Counted from the first letter of the stretch, positions 17,618-26,866 are shown. The stretch is 64,000 bases of DNA from Candidatus Zixiibacteriota bacterium (GCA_026397505.1 JAPLUR010000116.1:1-64000); one strand, 5' to 3'. The notes: generated by a model not told the origin, from the letters alone. Numbers and translations are program-made.

Positions 17618-18865
17618 ATGAGACAATCCAATTCACGAACTCGCGAAGCCCCTCTTATAACTTACTTAAAGGTTCAGAACTACCGGGCACTCCAGAATCT
17701 AGAACTTAAGGATATTACGCCGCTTACAGTATTCTTGGGGCCGAATGGAAGTGGGAAATCGACGGTGTTTGACGTTTTCGCCTTTCTGTCAGAGTGCTTT
17801 TCTATAGGATTACGCAAGGCATGGGATAAAAGAGGAAGATTCAAAGAGCTTAGAACTAGAAATGAAAGCGGTGCAGTTAAAATCGAATTGAAATATAGAG
17901 AACCCAGATTTCCATTAATCACTTATCATCTCGCTATCGATGAGGAATCAAGAGGTCCGGTTGTGACAGAGGAGTGGCTGCAATGGAAACGTAAGCCGCG
18001 CGGAAGGCCATTTCGCTTCTTGGAATTCCGTAGGGGTGCTGGTACAGTAATCACTGGTGACATGCCGGATGAGGATGATCAGCGAATCGAGGAAAAATTA
18101 GAATCGCAGGAAATGCTTGCTGTAAATACTCTGGGTCAATTAGCAAAACATCCGAGGGTTGTTTCTTTAAGAAAATTCATAACTGACTGGTATTTAAGTT
18201 ACCTTTCAGCTGATAATGCAAAAGGTCTTCAGGAGGCAGGCCCCCAGGAACGGCTATCGCAGACGGGCGATAATCTCTCGAATGTTATTCAATATTTGAA
18301 AGAGCAACATTCTACTGAGCTCAATAGAATTCTCACCACGCTCTCAAACCGCGTCCCGCGGTTAGAGAGGGTCCAGGCTGATATAATGCCTGATGGTCGC
18401 CTTCTTCTACAAATAAAAGATGCGCCTTTTGAACGTCCAATTCTGGCGAAATTCACATCTGATGGAACGCTTAAAATGCTCGCATATTTGACCATTCTCT
18501 ACGACCCGACGCCTCCACAATTAATAGGCATAGAAGAACCCGAGAATCATCTGCACCCGCGATTACTTCCAGAACTTGCAGATGAATGTGTTAAATCTGC
18601 TGAACGTTCTCAATTATTGGTGACGACCCACTCGCCCTATTTCGTAAATGACCTCAAGCCAGAACAATTATGGGTGTTATATAGAGACGACCATGGTTTT
18701 ACGCGGGCAAGCAATGCTGCTAGTATGAAGATGGTACAATCGCTTGTCGCTGAAGGCGGCAAATTAGGGGACCTTTGGATGGAAGGCCATTTCGATGTTG
18801 GCGATCCGCTGACAAATTCTGGTGGTCCCCGTCAAACCGAGTTGCCGCTCGGTCATTCCACTTGA
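17618..18865 (+). CDS. AAA family (AAA_15/21-like, OLD-type) ATPase
   Basis: 415 residues of an ABC/SMC-like ATPase. [13 protein letters not shown] begins the fold, Walker A is G-P-N-G-S-G-K-S-T (41-49), Walker B is [13 protein letters not shown] (about 303-315), and the switch histidine stands in T-T-H-S-P-Y-F (about 336-342). There is no fused TOPRIM domain. The next gene starts three bases later and has TOPRIM-like features, so the pair resembles the split ATPase plus nuclease layout of PARIS and Gabija-like systems. Codon use is more AT-rich than in the neighbouring housekeeping genes. The pair is separated from rplY by a terminator and replaces the expected pth. The role in defence is an inference. 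Confidence 0.8.
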   Translation: MRQSNSRTREAPLITYLKVQNYRALQNLELKDITPLTVFLGPNGSGKSTVFDVFAFLSECFSIGLRKAWDKRGRFKELRTRNESGAVKIELKYREPRFPLITYHLAIDEESRGPVVTEEWLQWKRKPRGRPFRFLEFRRGAGTVITGDMPDEDDQRIEEKLESQEMLAVNTLGQLAKHPRVVSLRKFITDWYLSYLSADNAKGLQEAGPQERLSQTGDNLSNVIQYLKEQHSTELNRILTTLSNRVPRLERVQADIMPDGRLLLQIKDAPFERPILAKFTSDGTLKMLAYLTILYDPTPPQLIGIEEPENHLHPRLLPELADECVKSAERSQLLVTTHSPYFVNDLKPEQLWVLYRDDHGFTRASNAASMKMVQSLVAEGGKLGDLWMEGHFDVGDPLTNSGGPRQTELPLGHST

Positions 18866-18868
18866 TAA

Positions 18869-19495
18869 ATGGATTTTATGCGTATAGAATTTCTTCTGGA
18901 AGAAAGATCGGCCGAAGCAGTCATGCGCAATATAGTCCCTAAAATAATCAATTGGGATGCAATTGTCGGCTATCATGTATTTAACGGCAAGCACGATCTT
19001 CTGGGCAAATTGCCCAATAGGCTTAAAGGCTATAAGGAAATTTGCCGTTTTGACCCCTGCAAGATTGTCGTTCTCATTGATAAGGATCGGCAAGATTGTC
19101 ATGTGCTGAAAACTCGTTTGGAAAGGGTCGCAGCAGATGCAGGTTTGATTACTAAAACACAATGTGGACTTAATATGCAATTTCAAGTCCTGAACAGACT
19201 GGCAATTGAAGAATTGGAGGCTTGGTTTTTTGGCGATAATCAGGCGCTTTCCACTGCTTACCCTCGTGTGCCAACCCATCTCCATGCCAAGGCAAAATAT
19301 AGGAATCCTGATGGAATACCTGGTGGTACATCTCAAGCTTTGGAAAGGGTTCTCATGCAAGCCGGTTACTATGCAGGTGGCATGCCCAAAATAGAAGTTG
19401 CCATGAAGGTATCTAGCCTAATGAATCCTGATAGGAACACTTCCAAGAGTTTCCAAGTCTTCAAGGCAGGGCTATTGGCGTTGCGTATTCCATAG
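18869..19495 (+). CDS. DUF4276 family protein (TOPRIM-like)
   Basis: 208 residues. The start M-D-F-M-R-I-E-F-L-L-E-E-R-S-A-E offers the N-terminal acidic residues of a TOPRIM-like fold. V-V-L-I-D-K-D-R-Q-D (about 69-78) gives a D-x-D metal site after a hydrophobic strand. A later E-E-L-E-A-W-F-F-G-D is the DUF4276 hallmark. Such proteins usually sit beside AAA ATPases, as here with a three-base gap. A metal-dependent nuclease effector controlled by the upstream ATPase is plausible; a nucleotide-processing role cannot be excluded. ATG 18878 is an alternative start. Confidence 0.75.
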   Translation: MDFMRIEFLLEERSAEAVMRNIVPKIINWDAIVGYHVFNGKHDLLGKLPNRLKGYKEICRFDPCKIVVLIDKDRQDCHVLKTRLERVAADAGLITKTQCGLNMQFQVLNRLAIEELEAWFFGDNQALSTAYPRVPTHLHAKAKYRNPDGIPGGTSQALERVLMQAGYYAGGMPKIEVAMKVSSLMNPDRNTSKSFQVFKAGLLALRIP

Positions 19496-19592
19496 AATAT
19501 GGGGGCCACGAAACTCGCTATGCAAAATCCGCTATATTTTCGTGTCATGGGGCGCTTTCACTATTGCAGGTAACGCGGTCATCAATACAGAA

Positions 19593-21824
19593 TCACATCA
19601 TATCGTAGGGGTCGATATCAACGATGAGCTTGATCGATGAGGGGAGACCGAAATTTTGCTCGGCTTGCTCCCAGGCTGAAAGAAATTTCACGAATTTGGA
19701 AATCTGGCCGGTCTTGACAAAGAGATGCCGCCGATATAATCCCCGCAGACGGTAAAGGGGCGAGGGGGCCGGGCCGAGAATTTCCCCCTTCACTCCGGTC
19801 TTTTCCACTCCGGCGGAAAGACGTTTTCTAAAAGTGAGCGCTGCTTTCTGCAGCGATTCCTCTTTCTTCGCCGAAATGCGGAAATTGACAATATGTGTGA
19901 AAGGCGGATAGGCCAATTCTTTTCGTGATTTTATTTCCCGCGCATAGAAAGTATCATAATCCTGGCGGGCGGCGTCATCGATAAGGTCGGTTTCGGGGTT
20001 GAAGGTCTGTATGATAACTTCCCCCGGCTGCTTGCCGCGCCCGGAACGTCCGGCCACCTGAATCAGTTTGGCAAACAGCTTCTCCGATGCCCGGAAATCG
20101 GGCATGTCCATGCCGATATCGGCCATCAAAACGCCGACCAGCGATACCCGCGGGAAATCGATTCCCTTGGTCACCATCTGCGTCCCAAGAAGGAGGTTGT
20201 ACTTCCCGGCGGCAAAATCGGAAAGTATTATGTGCGCCCGATCCCGTTCGGCGGCGCTGTCGGAATCAAGACGAATCATTTTTGCCTCCGGGAAAAGCCC
20301 GCCGATATTCTCTTCGATCTTTTGCGTCCCGGTACCGATGTATAGGAAATGGCCCCCGCCGCAAGAGGCGCAAACATCATAGCTGCTGTTGATGTAACCG
20401 CAGAAATGGCACATCAGCTTGTTCCCCGCCCGATGATAGGTAAGATGCAACTGGCAATGCGGGCAAAGAGGCGTATGTCCGCAATCGGTGCATTTGATCC
20501 GTGGGGAGAAGCCGCGACGGTTTAGGTATAAGATCACCTGCTCTTTCTTATGAAGAGCACTCTTGACATGTGATACCAGCGTTTTCGTGAAAAAGATATT
20601 ATCATCTGCAGGGAATTCTTCCTTAAGATCAACCAGCCGCACGATAGGGCGTTCGATGGTTTCCGGGCGGCGGGTAAGCCGGAGAAGCCGGTACCTTCCG
20701 GTGAGAGCATTATAGAACGATTCCAGCGATGGTGAAGCAGAACCAAGGATAATCGGTATACCGGCCAGCTTGGCGCGCATGACCGCGCTGTCGCGACCCT
20801 GAAAGCGGGGTGCTGGATCATCCTGCTTGTATGACTCATCATGCTCCTCATCGACAATAATCATTCCGAGGTTGTCCAGCGGTGCAAAAATGGCCGAGCG
20901 GGCGCCGATAACAATTTTGTACCGTCCATCTCTGATATTCTGCCATACTTGCAAGCGGTCTTTGGGTTTCAGAGCCGAGTGCAGCAGAGCGATATGCTCA
21001 GGGAAAAAGCTCTTGAAGTAAGAGAGAAGCGTTCCAGCCAGCGCGATTTCCGGGACCAGCACCAGGACGGTCCTTTTTTGCCGGATAACCTCAGCGGCAA
21101 TATGGCAATAAACCAGGGTCTTGCCGGAGCCGGTGATTCCGTGGAGAAGGTAAGGGGTGAAGCGATTAAGATCGGCCATGATTGTGGCTATGGCCTCGGC
21201 CTGTTCTTTATTTGGGGTATGTATACCGACCTCCGGGCGAGCCGGTATATAATCAAAGATATCGAATTTGCCGGGGTCGGAAGGAGCGGCGCCGCTTTCT
21301 TTACCGGCGACAAAAGCGGCCTTGAGCATCCCCCGGGTCTGCAATTCCTCAAGTAAACCGGGATATTTGCGCTCCAGGGTCGAAGCCTGACGCCCGCTGA
21401 TAGCACCCTTGCGATTAATAATCTTGATCACCGGCTCGGGTATCTTCCCCTCCGCCATGCCCTGCTCATATTGATGGCCGGGAAAGTAAGAGGGTTTCCT
21501 TACCTTTCTCAGTTCCGGCGGCAGGGAGGTGTTGAGAACATCACCGATATTAGCCAGATAGTATTCCGCCATCCAATTCAGGAAATTGAATAACTCCCGG
21601 CTGAAAAGAGTCTCTTTTTCTATCGTATCGATTACCGCCTTCAGGCCGGACCCCGCATACTGCTCGGCCGGGGAGAGGTAGTATCCAATGAGCTTGCGTC
21701 GCCCGACCGGCACCAGGCAACGTTGTCCCGGCTGGGGCAATTCTCCCAGATTATCCGGCCACTTGTAGGTGAGTGCTTTTTTTGGCACCCCCGGGACGGC
21801 AATATTGATATGAGGTTCTTTCAT
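19593..21824 (-). CDS. priA: primosomal protein N' (replication restart helicase PriA)
   Basis: 743 residues, standard PriA size. The N-terminal 3'-DNA-binding domain is followed by a superfamily 2 helicase with G-I-T-G-S-G-K-T (about 233) and D-E-E-H. The zinc domain contains K-C-T-D-C-G-H, C-P-H-C, M-C-H-F-C-G and C-A-S-C-G, giving eight cysteines for two zincs. A motif near G-R-S-G-R-G (helicase motif VI, V-A-G-R-S-G-R) is present. It reloads the replisome at stalled forks. ATG 21824 lies only a few bases beyond a terminator belonging to the upstream gene, so its own promoter must overlap that hairpin or some read-through must occur. Confidence 0.95.
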   Translation of the reverse strand: MKEPHINIAVPGVPKKALTYKWPDNLGELPQPGQRCLVPVGRRKLIGYYLSPAEQYAGSGLKAVIDTIEKETLFSRELFNFLNWMAEYYLANIGDVLNTSLPPELRKVRKPSYFPGHQYEQGMAEGKIPEPVIKIINRKGAISGRQASTLERKYPGLLEELQTRGMLKAAFVAGKESGAAPSDPGKFDIFDYIPARPEVGIHTPNKEQAEAIATIMADLNRFTPYLLHGITGSGKTLVYCHIAAEVIRQKRTVLVLVPEIALAGTLLSYFKSFFPEHIALLHSALKPKDRLQVWQNIRDGRYKIVIGARSAIFAPLDNLGMIIVDEEHDESYKQDDPAPRFQGRDSAVMRAKLAGIPIILGSASPSLESFYNALTGRYRLLRLTRRPETIERPIVRLVDLKEEFPADDNIFFTKTLVSHVKSALHKKEQVILYLNRRGFSPRIKCTDCGHTPLCPHCQLHLTYHRAGNKLMCHFCGYINSSYDVCASCGGGHFLYIGTGTQKIEENIGGLFPEAKMIRLDSDSAAERDRAHIILSDFAAGKYNLLLGTQMVTKGIDFPRVSLVGVLMADIGMDMPDFRASEKLFAKLIQVAGRSGRGKQPGEVIIQTFNPETDLIDDAARQDYDTFYAREIKSRKELAYPPFTHIVNFRISAKKEESLQKAALTFRKRLSAGVEKTGVKGEILGPAPSPLYRLRGLYRRHLFVKTGQISKFVKFLSAWEQAEQNFGLPSSIKLIVDIDPYDMM

Positions 21825-21826
21825 AA

Positions 21827-21859
21827 GAAAAAAAAGGCAGGTCTGGTTAAGACCTGCCT
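21827..21859 (-). terminator. rho-independent terminator ahead of priA
   Basis: On the minus strand AGGCAGGTC / GACCTGCCT (arms 21851-21859 and 21835-21843) with loop TTAACCA is followed directly by a run of eight or more T. It ends the transcript of the TPR gene at 21879-23261. Its T run touches the priA start region, which could make it an attenuator for priA. Confidence 0.85.
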
Positions 21860-21878
21860 GGCTTTACTCTCGGGAACA

Positions 21879-23261
21879 TCATGGCTTATTCAATTCCGCG
21901 ATTTTTTCCTCAGCCTTCTTGGCTTTTTCGGGCATATTGTTGCTCGTATAAAGATCCTTTAGAACCTCCCAGAGCTTGGCATCACCCGGGTCGATCTCAA
22001 TGGCCTTTTCAAAGGGACCGATGGCGTCGGCAAATTTCTGCTGCTGGACATAAATATCGCCCAGGTTGATCCAGTGGTCCTTCCGAAAAGGTTCCAATTC
22101 GGTCAGCTTTGTGAAAATATCAATCGATCCTTCATATCGGCCGAGAACCAGAAGGACAACGCCGTACTGCTCAAGAATGGTGACATTATCCGGCTCATAT
22201 TTCAATCCGGTGGCGAAATATGCTGCTGAGGAATCAAGCAAGGCATCGCGCATTTTCAGAATCCTATCGGCATCGGCATTCTTCTCCGCCTGTTTGTAGT
22301 ATTTAATTGAGTCCGAGATGTCCTGCGACCGGATCAGAAAGTACTGGCCGACATCAACATAGGCGCCGCCGAAAGTCGAATCGGCTGCAATCGCTTTCAA
22401 ATCATAAATATGAGCGCTGTCCAGATTCTTCTTGTTGCTGTAGGAGATGGCAATATTAAACAGAATGTTGGCGTCATTGGGGAATTTCTGGAGATATTTA
22501 TTGAAATAGGTGATAGCATTATCCCAATCATTAAGCTGAATATATCCATAAGCGATATTCTGAATGAGATAGGTCGAATCGGGTACCAATTCGGAGGCTT
22601 TGCGGAAATAATAAAGCGAAGAATCGTACTGTTTCATCCTGTCAAAAACCAGCCCTTCACCTTCATACGACCGGTATTTGCCCGGATCGATGGCCGCGGC
22701 AACGGCAAAGAAAACCTTACCGCTGTCGGCCACCGCCTTTAATTCTTCATTGGCGGCGGCTATCTCGGTGGAATCAGTCGAGCTCTTGATCTTTGGCGTC
22801 AGTTCATTGTCCATTCGCTCTATTGCCTTCACTCCGCTGTTGTAGTTCTCGCGCCAGTAAAGAACTTTGATTGAATCCATTAAAGCCGCGGATTTCTTGC
22901 AGTCGGATTTCAGATTCGCCTTGATATCATTATTACTACAGGCAACAGTCATGGAATCATAATTGGCTGACATTTTGGCGAATAGCTCAACCTTTTTTCC
23001 ATAATCATATTCCTTGGCGGCATATTCGGCAAAAATATTTCCTCTCAGGAAATATGCTTCGGGGACCTGGCCGTAGTAGTAAAGAACCGAATCCAGTAAG
23101 ACCATCGCTTCGCTATGCCTCGGCGGCACGCTCAATAAGGCAATTTTGGCCGATTTCATATAAGCCGAAAGCGGCAATCTTGCTTTAGGCTGCCCCGCCA
23201 GCGTGGGAAATGCCATTGCTGCCAGAATAAGGGCAATGATTAGATACTTAATAAGTCTCAT
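21879..23261 (-). CDS. secreted tetratricopeptide repeat protein
   Basis: 460 residues from ATG 23261, which has GGAGGAG upstream and starts a signal peptide (M-R-L-I-K-Y-L-I-I-A-L-I-L-A-A); the open frame before it is not signal-like. After cleavage near T-L-A-G-Q, the chain is helical with TPR units throughout. The clearest are at about 225-330 (A-Y-G-Y-I-Q-L-N-D-W-D-N-A-I-T-Y-F) and 380-450. The last 20 residues are Lys/Glu-rich. It is likely a periplasmic or outer-membrane-associated assembly factor. No partner is evident; the neighbour upstream encodes a DUF4139 protein 89 bases away. Confidence 0.75.
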   Translation of the reverse strand: MRLIKYLIIALILAAMAFPTLAGQPKARLPLSAYMKSAKIALLSVPPRHSEAMVLLDSVLYYYGQVPEAYFLRGNIFAEYAAKEYDYGKKVELFAKMSANYDSMTVACSNNDIKANLKSDCKKSAALMDSIKVLYWRENYNSGVKAIERMDNELTPKIKSSTDSTEIAAANEELKAVADSGKVFFAVAAAIDPGKYRSYEGEGLVFDRMKQYDSSLYYFRKASELVPDSTYLIQNIAYGYIQLNDWDNAITYFNKYLQKFPNDANILFNIAISYSNKKNLDSAHIYDLKAIAADSTFGGAYVDVGQYFLIRSQDISDSIKYYKQAEKNADADRILKMRDALLDSSAAYFATGLKYEPDNVTILEQYGVVLLVLGRYEGSIDIFTKLTELEPFRKDHWINLGDIYVQQQKFADAIGPFEKAIEIDPGDAKLWEVLKDLYTSNNMPEKAKKAEEKIAELNKP

Positions 23262-23350
23262 CGACTCCTCCGTCTGTGGACTAACTTTAACATAACAGCC
23301 GATCAATTTAGTGTCTTCATCCATGCGTGTCAATGCCAATTATCTTCTTT

Positions 23351-24709
23351 CTATGAGGTTCTGACAGTGAAGTTCAAGACCGCCTTATCGTTAACCTTAA
23401 CCGGAATCTTGAAAATCACCGTGTTGGCATCCTCCTTGGTATACGTGAAGTTGCTCTTTAGAATAGTCCATTCGCCGTAGAGCCGTTTCTTCACCGTAAC
23501 AGTTATATCCTCTTTCTTATGATTGCGCAGACTTATTTCGTAGGTTCTTTCCTCAACTCGATCGGATATGCGTTGATAATCAAGGACTTTTTCACCGGCC
23601 GAAATGTCGAAAGCATTTCCGATATTCAGTTGAACCTTTTCATCTTTGGGGGTATGCTTGATGCGATCCTCGCCGAGGAGAATCATGGAGCCATCAGTAT
23701 CGGCTTTGAAAATTCTGGCTCTTCCTGAAGGGAGTGGAATGCCCAGCCCGGTTTCTTTGGAATTGACAAACTGAAGTTTTACCGATACCTGGTCGCTATT
23801 CAATTCGGGTTCAAAGAAATACTCCTTTTCAACCGTCGTTTGCGCAGGATCAAACAGCGATATCTGTTTAATCTCATTATTAGCCAGCGTCGCTTTTCTG
23901 GGTAGCGTGTAAAGGTGGTATTCAAAGAATTCCTTTTCTTCAAACCCGGCCGTGCCTTTGGCAGCCATCTGAATATCGGCTGTCTCGTAAGTTGCCAGTC
24001 GCCGTCTCGGCTCGGGTGCCCGGTGGATATCGCCTGCCACCAACTTCAGAGAGGCCTCCTTGAAAGTCGCGCCGCTATTGTTGGTTATCGAGGCCCAGCC
24101 GTTAAGATCCAACCCTTTTTCATCCGGGGATAGAATCCCCACAAATTCAGCGTTCCAATCCATGCCGCCGGTTTGGTAGCTGACCTGGCAGGAAGCCGAA
24201 CCCGAGAAATCGGATTGATAGAGCCAAAAAAGGGTCGGGCGCGTAATCAATCCTTCGGGAAGATCGGGGAAATTGGTGTTGACAATTTCATCAAGGCGAA
24301 GAATCTGTATCTTGGCGTCCTTATCCTTCAACACCACAGCGCCGCCGGAATATGACAGAAGGGTTCCACTGAACAGCTTGCCGGTCTTATCAATCAGGTC
24401 GATATTTTTGTCAACATATTTGGCGTAAATCTTATCGGGGGAGACCAGGTCGTAAGCATAATTCTGTTCCAGAATGGCGGCCGATTTGGTTTTATCGGCC
24501 AATTCAAAGCCGACCGAAGTGGCATCAATCAAAGAGGGAACATCAACAAAAGATATTTTCCCCGTTCCTTTGTCGAAATTCAAGGTTCGTATTTCCCGAA
24601 CAACCCCCAGATTATTATATACGGTTACCGCAACATCATCGGCCCACAGCGCACCGGCCTGTGCCAGAAGCAGGATCGCCAAGATCGGAATTAATAATCT
24701 CTTTTTCAC
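23351..24709 (-). CDS. DUF4139 domain-containing secreted protein
   Basis: 452 residues from GTG 24709 (AAGGAGAG upstream), which starts a signal peptide ending near A-L-W-A-D-D. The body matches bacterial DUF4139 proteins: V-Y-N-N-L-G-V-V-R-E near the mature N-terminus, then W-N-A-E-F-V-G (about 190), I-T-N-N-S-G-A-T-F (about 215-225) and, late in the chain, S-D-R-V-E-E-R-T-Y-E-I-S-L-R-N-H-K. The fold is expected to be mostly beta, and the function is unknown. It is probably periplasmic. A TTG further upstream extends the frame but would bury the signal peptide. Confidence 0.8.
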   Translation of the reverse strand: MKKRLLIPILAILLLAQAGALWADDVAVTVYNNLGVVREIRTLNFDKGTGKISFVDVPSLIDATSVGFELADKTKSAAILEQNYAYDLVSPDKIYAKYVDKNIDLIDKTGKLFSGTLLSYSGGAVVLKDKDAKIQILRLDEIVNTNFPDLPEGLITRPTLFWLYQSDFSGSASCQVSYQTGGMDWNAEFVGILSPDEKGLDLNGWASITNNSGATFKEASLKLVAGDIHRAPEPRRRLATYETADIQMAAKGTAGFEEKEFFEYHLYTLPRKATLANNEIKQISLFDPAQTTVEKEYFFEPELNSDQVSVKLQFVNSKETGLGIPLPSGRARIFKADTDGSMILLGEDRIKHTPKDEKVQLNIGNAFDISAGEKVLDYQRISDRVEERTYEISLRNHKKEDITVTVKKRLYGEWTILKSNFTYTKEDANTVIFKIPVKVNDKAVLNFTVRTS

Positions 24710-24815
24710 AATCTCTCCTTTCTTTACTATTATACCGCTACGACGATTGAACCTTCCCAAATTAAGCAATAAAAATATGCTGTTTAAATATGAATCTATT
24801 ATCTTCAAACAGGTT

Positions 24816-25004
24816 ATGGAAGAAAAAAATACTCAAAATGATCACAAGGGACCCCGCCCAATTTCTTCCAACGATGGTTTCATTGATTATGTTCGGGAGG
24901 GTCAATTATGCCCCATCTGTTCTTTTGCAAGGCTGGTGCGGGAACCGGGAAATATTATCCGCTGTCCGATCTGCGGGTATGGAAACGGCGCCGGATGCAC
25001 CTGA
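24816..25004 (+). CDS. small zinc-ribbon protein
   Basis: 62 residues. The C-terminal half has two CxxC pairs, L-C-P-I-C-S-F and R-C-P-I-C-G-Y-G, about 15 residues apart and ending G-N-G-A-G-C-T. This is a rubredoxin-like or zinc-ribbon knuckle. The N-terminus is short and charged. The ribosome site is weak (AGG two bases before the ATG). It lies between the divergent DUF4139 gene and pgsA in an otherwise short gap. The spacing and conservation of the cysteines make chance coding unlikely. Function unknown; possibly a metal-binding adaptor. Confidence 0.55.
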   Translation: MEEKNTQNDHKGPRPISSNDGFIDYVREGQLCPICSFARLVREPGNIIRCPICGYGNGAGCT

Positions 25005-25090
25005 TAGAACTGATTTTCCGCCGGTCGGCGGATAAAAAAATTATTATATTAATGTGCAAAATCCAAGAGAGCTAACGTCTGCTTGAGAGT

Positions 25091-25768
25091 ATGAAAGAAA
25101 CGGCCCGAATTAACTTGCGGGATATTTTCCTGATTCCCAACCTGATGTCGCTTATGCGGATCATCCTGACCCCCTTTATAGGTTATTTCCTCTGGATCGG
25201 GACTGACCGCGGAAACGAAATCTGTGTCGGTTTCTTGGCGCTGGCCGGCCTGACCGATTTGCTCGATGGTTTCCTCGCGCGAAAACTTAATCAGATCACG
25301 CCGCTGGGGATAGTTCTTGACCCGATTGCCGACAAGCTTTTTGCCATTTTCCTGATAATTGAGTTGATTTTTTTCCGCGCTTTCCCGATCTGGCTGGCCG
25401 CCGCCATTATCGGCCGGGACCTGTTGATCATGGCGGGCGGCATGGTGCTGCTTCGGGAAAAGGAACTGATACTCCCCTCCAACCTGACCGGGAAATATTA
25501 TTTCTCCTCGTTATCGCTTCTTATATTGAGTTATGTCGTTTCGTTTCCCTTCGGCAAAGTGATGTTTCTTGGACTGACCGCGGCTCTGCTAGTCATTTCA
25601 ATTATCAACTATGGAATGATTTTCCTGATAATGTCAAAGGGAGCGCCCCGGCCGGAATTTAGGGATAAACCACACTATAAATTCGCCCGCTCTGTGCTGA
25701 CAATTATAATTATGGTTATCGTGCTGTATAAGTTTTATGGCGAAGTTGTAATCCGCTATCTCAAGTAG
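25091..25768 (+). CDS. pgsA: CDP-alcohol phosphatidyltransferase (PgsA-like)
   Basis: 225 residues with several membrane helices. The catalytic signature of the family, D-G-x2-A-R-x8-G-x3-D-x3-D, is present as D-G-F-L-A-R-K...L-G-I-V-L-D-P-I-A-D-K (about 58-81). The N-terminal N-L-M-S-L-M-R-I-I-L-T-P-F fits PgsA, which makes phosphatidylglycerophosphate in the inner membrane. The C-terminal 40 residues (H-Y-K-F-A-R and a last helix) are slightly longer than in E. coli PgsA. Other CDP-alcohol transferases are possible. Confidence 0.85.
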   Translation: MKETARINLRDIFLIPNLMSLMRIILTPFIGYFLWIGTDRGNEICVGFLALAGLTDLLDGFLARKLNQITPLGIVLDPIADKLFAIFLIIELIFFRAFPIWLAAAIIGRDLLIMAGGMVLLREKELILPSNLTGKYYFSSLSLLILSYVVSFPFGKVMFLGLTAALLVISIINYGMIFLIMSKGAPRPEFRDKPHYKFARSVLTIIIMVIVLYKFYGEVVIRYLK

Positions 25769-25777
25769 GATGCTATT

Positions 25778-26326
25778 ATGGATCTGCGGCTGGAAGGGAA
25801 ACAGATAGTCTTAAGGCCGGTGCACCGCTCCGATGCACCTTCGATATGCGCCAATGCAAAAGATAGAGAGATCGGGCGGTTCACTCATGTCCCGCATCCA
25901 TACCAGATAAAAAATGCCTACGATTTCATCAAGGGTGTTCGTCGATGGGAGCGGCAAAAACAGGTGGTGCTGCTGGGAATCGAAAACAGGGAAACCGGGG
26001 AAATTGTCGGCATAATAAACCTGTTTCATATCGACCGGCCAAACCGCCATGCCGAGGTGGGGTACTGGCTGGGAAAGAAGCACTGGCGTCGGGGGATTAT
26101 GTCCGAAGCGCTGCATCTTATGCTTGATTATGCCTTTCGGGAAATGAAACTGGTGCGGGTCAGTGCCAAGGTTTTCCACCCCAATACCGCCTCGGCAAAA
26201 CTGCTGGAAAAGTCGGGGTTCAAACTCGAGGCGCGTCTGCGGAAAATAGCCTTTCATCACCGGCACTGGTATGATGATCTCTGCTACGGCATTCTGAAAG
26301 AGGAATTCAGAAGGGGTGGGGTCTGA
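25778..26326 (+). CDS. GNAT family N-acetyltransferase (RimJ/RimL type), copy 1
   Basis: 182 residues. The fold starts at L-E-G-K-Q-I-V-L-R-P-V. The acetyl-CoA loop region reads V-G-Y-W-L-G-K-K-H-W-R-R-G-I-M-S-E-A (about 88-105), and H-P-N-T-A-S-A-K-L-L-E-K-S-G-F is the conserved end. It probably acetylates an alpha-amino or side-chain amine; the substrate is unknown. The stop overlaps the region just before the next, paralogous gene by a few bases (ATG 26328 follows directly), so the two are translationally coupled tandem duplicates. Confidence 0.85.
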   Translation: MDLRLEGKQIVLRPVHRSDAPSICANAKDREIGRFTHVPHPYQIKNAYDFIKGVRRWERQKQVVLLGIENRETGEIVGIINLFHIDRPNRHAEVGYWLGKKHWRRGIMSEALHLMLDYAFREMKLVRVSAKVFHPNTASAKLLEKSGFKLEARLRKIAFHHRHWYDDLCYGILKEEFRRGGV

Positions 26327-26327
26327 T

Positions 26328-26864
26328 ATGATAGTTGTACTGGAGGGTAAAAGATTCAGGCTTCGCACGTTGGTGCGCGCCGATGCCGAAACGGTTTATA
26401 AATACGCCAAAGACCCGGCTATCTCCCGGTACACTTTTGTACCCCGGCCGTACCCCAAGAAGTGCGCTTATGATTTTATCCGCAGGAATCATATCAAGGC
26501 GCGCAAAGGGCTTAATATTGTGCTCGGAATTGAACTGAAAGAAACCGGCGAGATTATTGGATTGATCGGCCTGGAGCAGATCAATAAGGGAAGTAAGAAC
26601 GCCGAGCTGGGGTACTGGCTGGCGAAACGATATTGGGGCAAGGGGTATATGAGCGAGGCTGTCCGGCTTACGGTGAAGTATGGTTTCCGAAAGATGAAAT
26701 TGGTGCGGATATATGCGCGGGTAATGCACCCCAATATTGCCTCGGCGAGATTATTGGAGAAGGTCGGATTTACCTACGAGGGGCGGATGCGCAAGGTGAC
26801 ATTCAGGAACGGCCGCTGGCTGGATGACCTGCGCTACGGGATGTTGCGAGAAGAACTTAAGTAG
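26328..26864 (+). CDS. GNAT family N-acetyltransferase, copy 2
   Basis: 178 residues from ATG 26328 (a GTG at 26316 lies inside the previous gene). It is clearly a paralogue of copy 1: L-E-G-K-R-F-R-L-R, L-G-Y-W-L-A-K-R-Y-W-G-K-G-Y-M-S-E-A, H-P-N-I-A-S-A-R-L-L-E-K-V-G-F. The end, W-L-D-D-L-R-Y-G-M-L-R-E-E-L-K, recurs almost identically as an orphan tail at 27515-27565 on the far side of the RAYT cassette. Substrate unknown. Confidence 0.85.
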   Translation: MIVVLEGKRFRLRTLVRADAETVYKYAKDPAISRYTFVPRPYPKKCAYDFIRRNHIKARKGLNIVLGIELKETGEIIGLIGLEQINKGSKNAELGYWLAKRYWGKGYMSEAVRLTVKYGFRKMKLVRIYARVMHPNIASARLLEKVGFTYEGRMRKVTFRNGRWLDDLRYGMLREELK

Positions 26865-26866
26865 GG

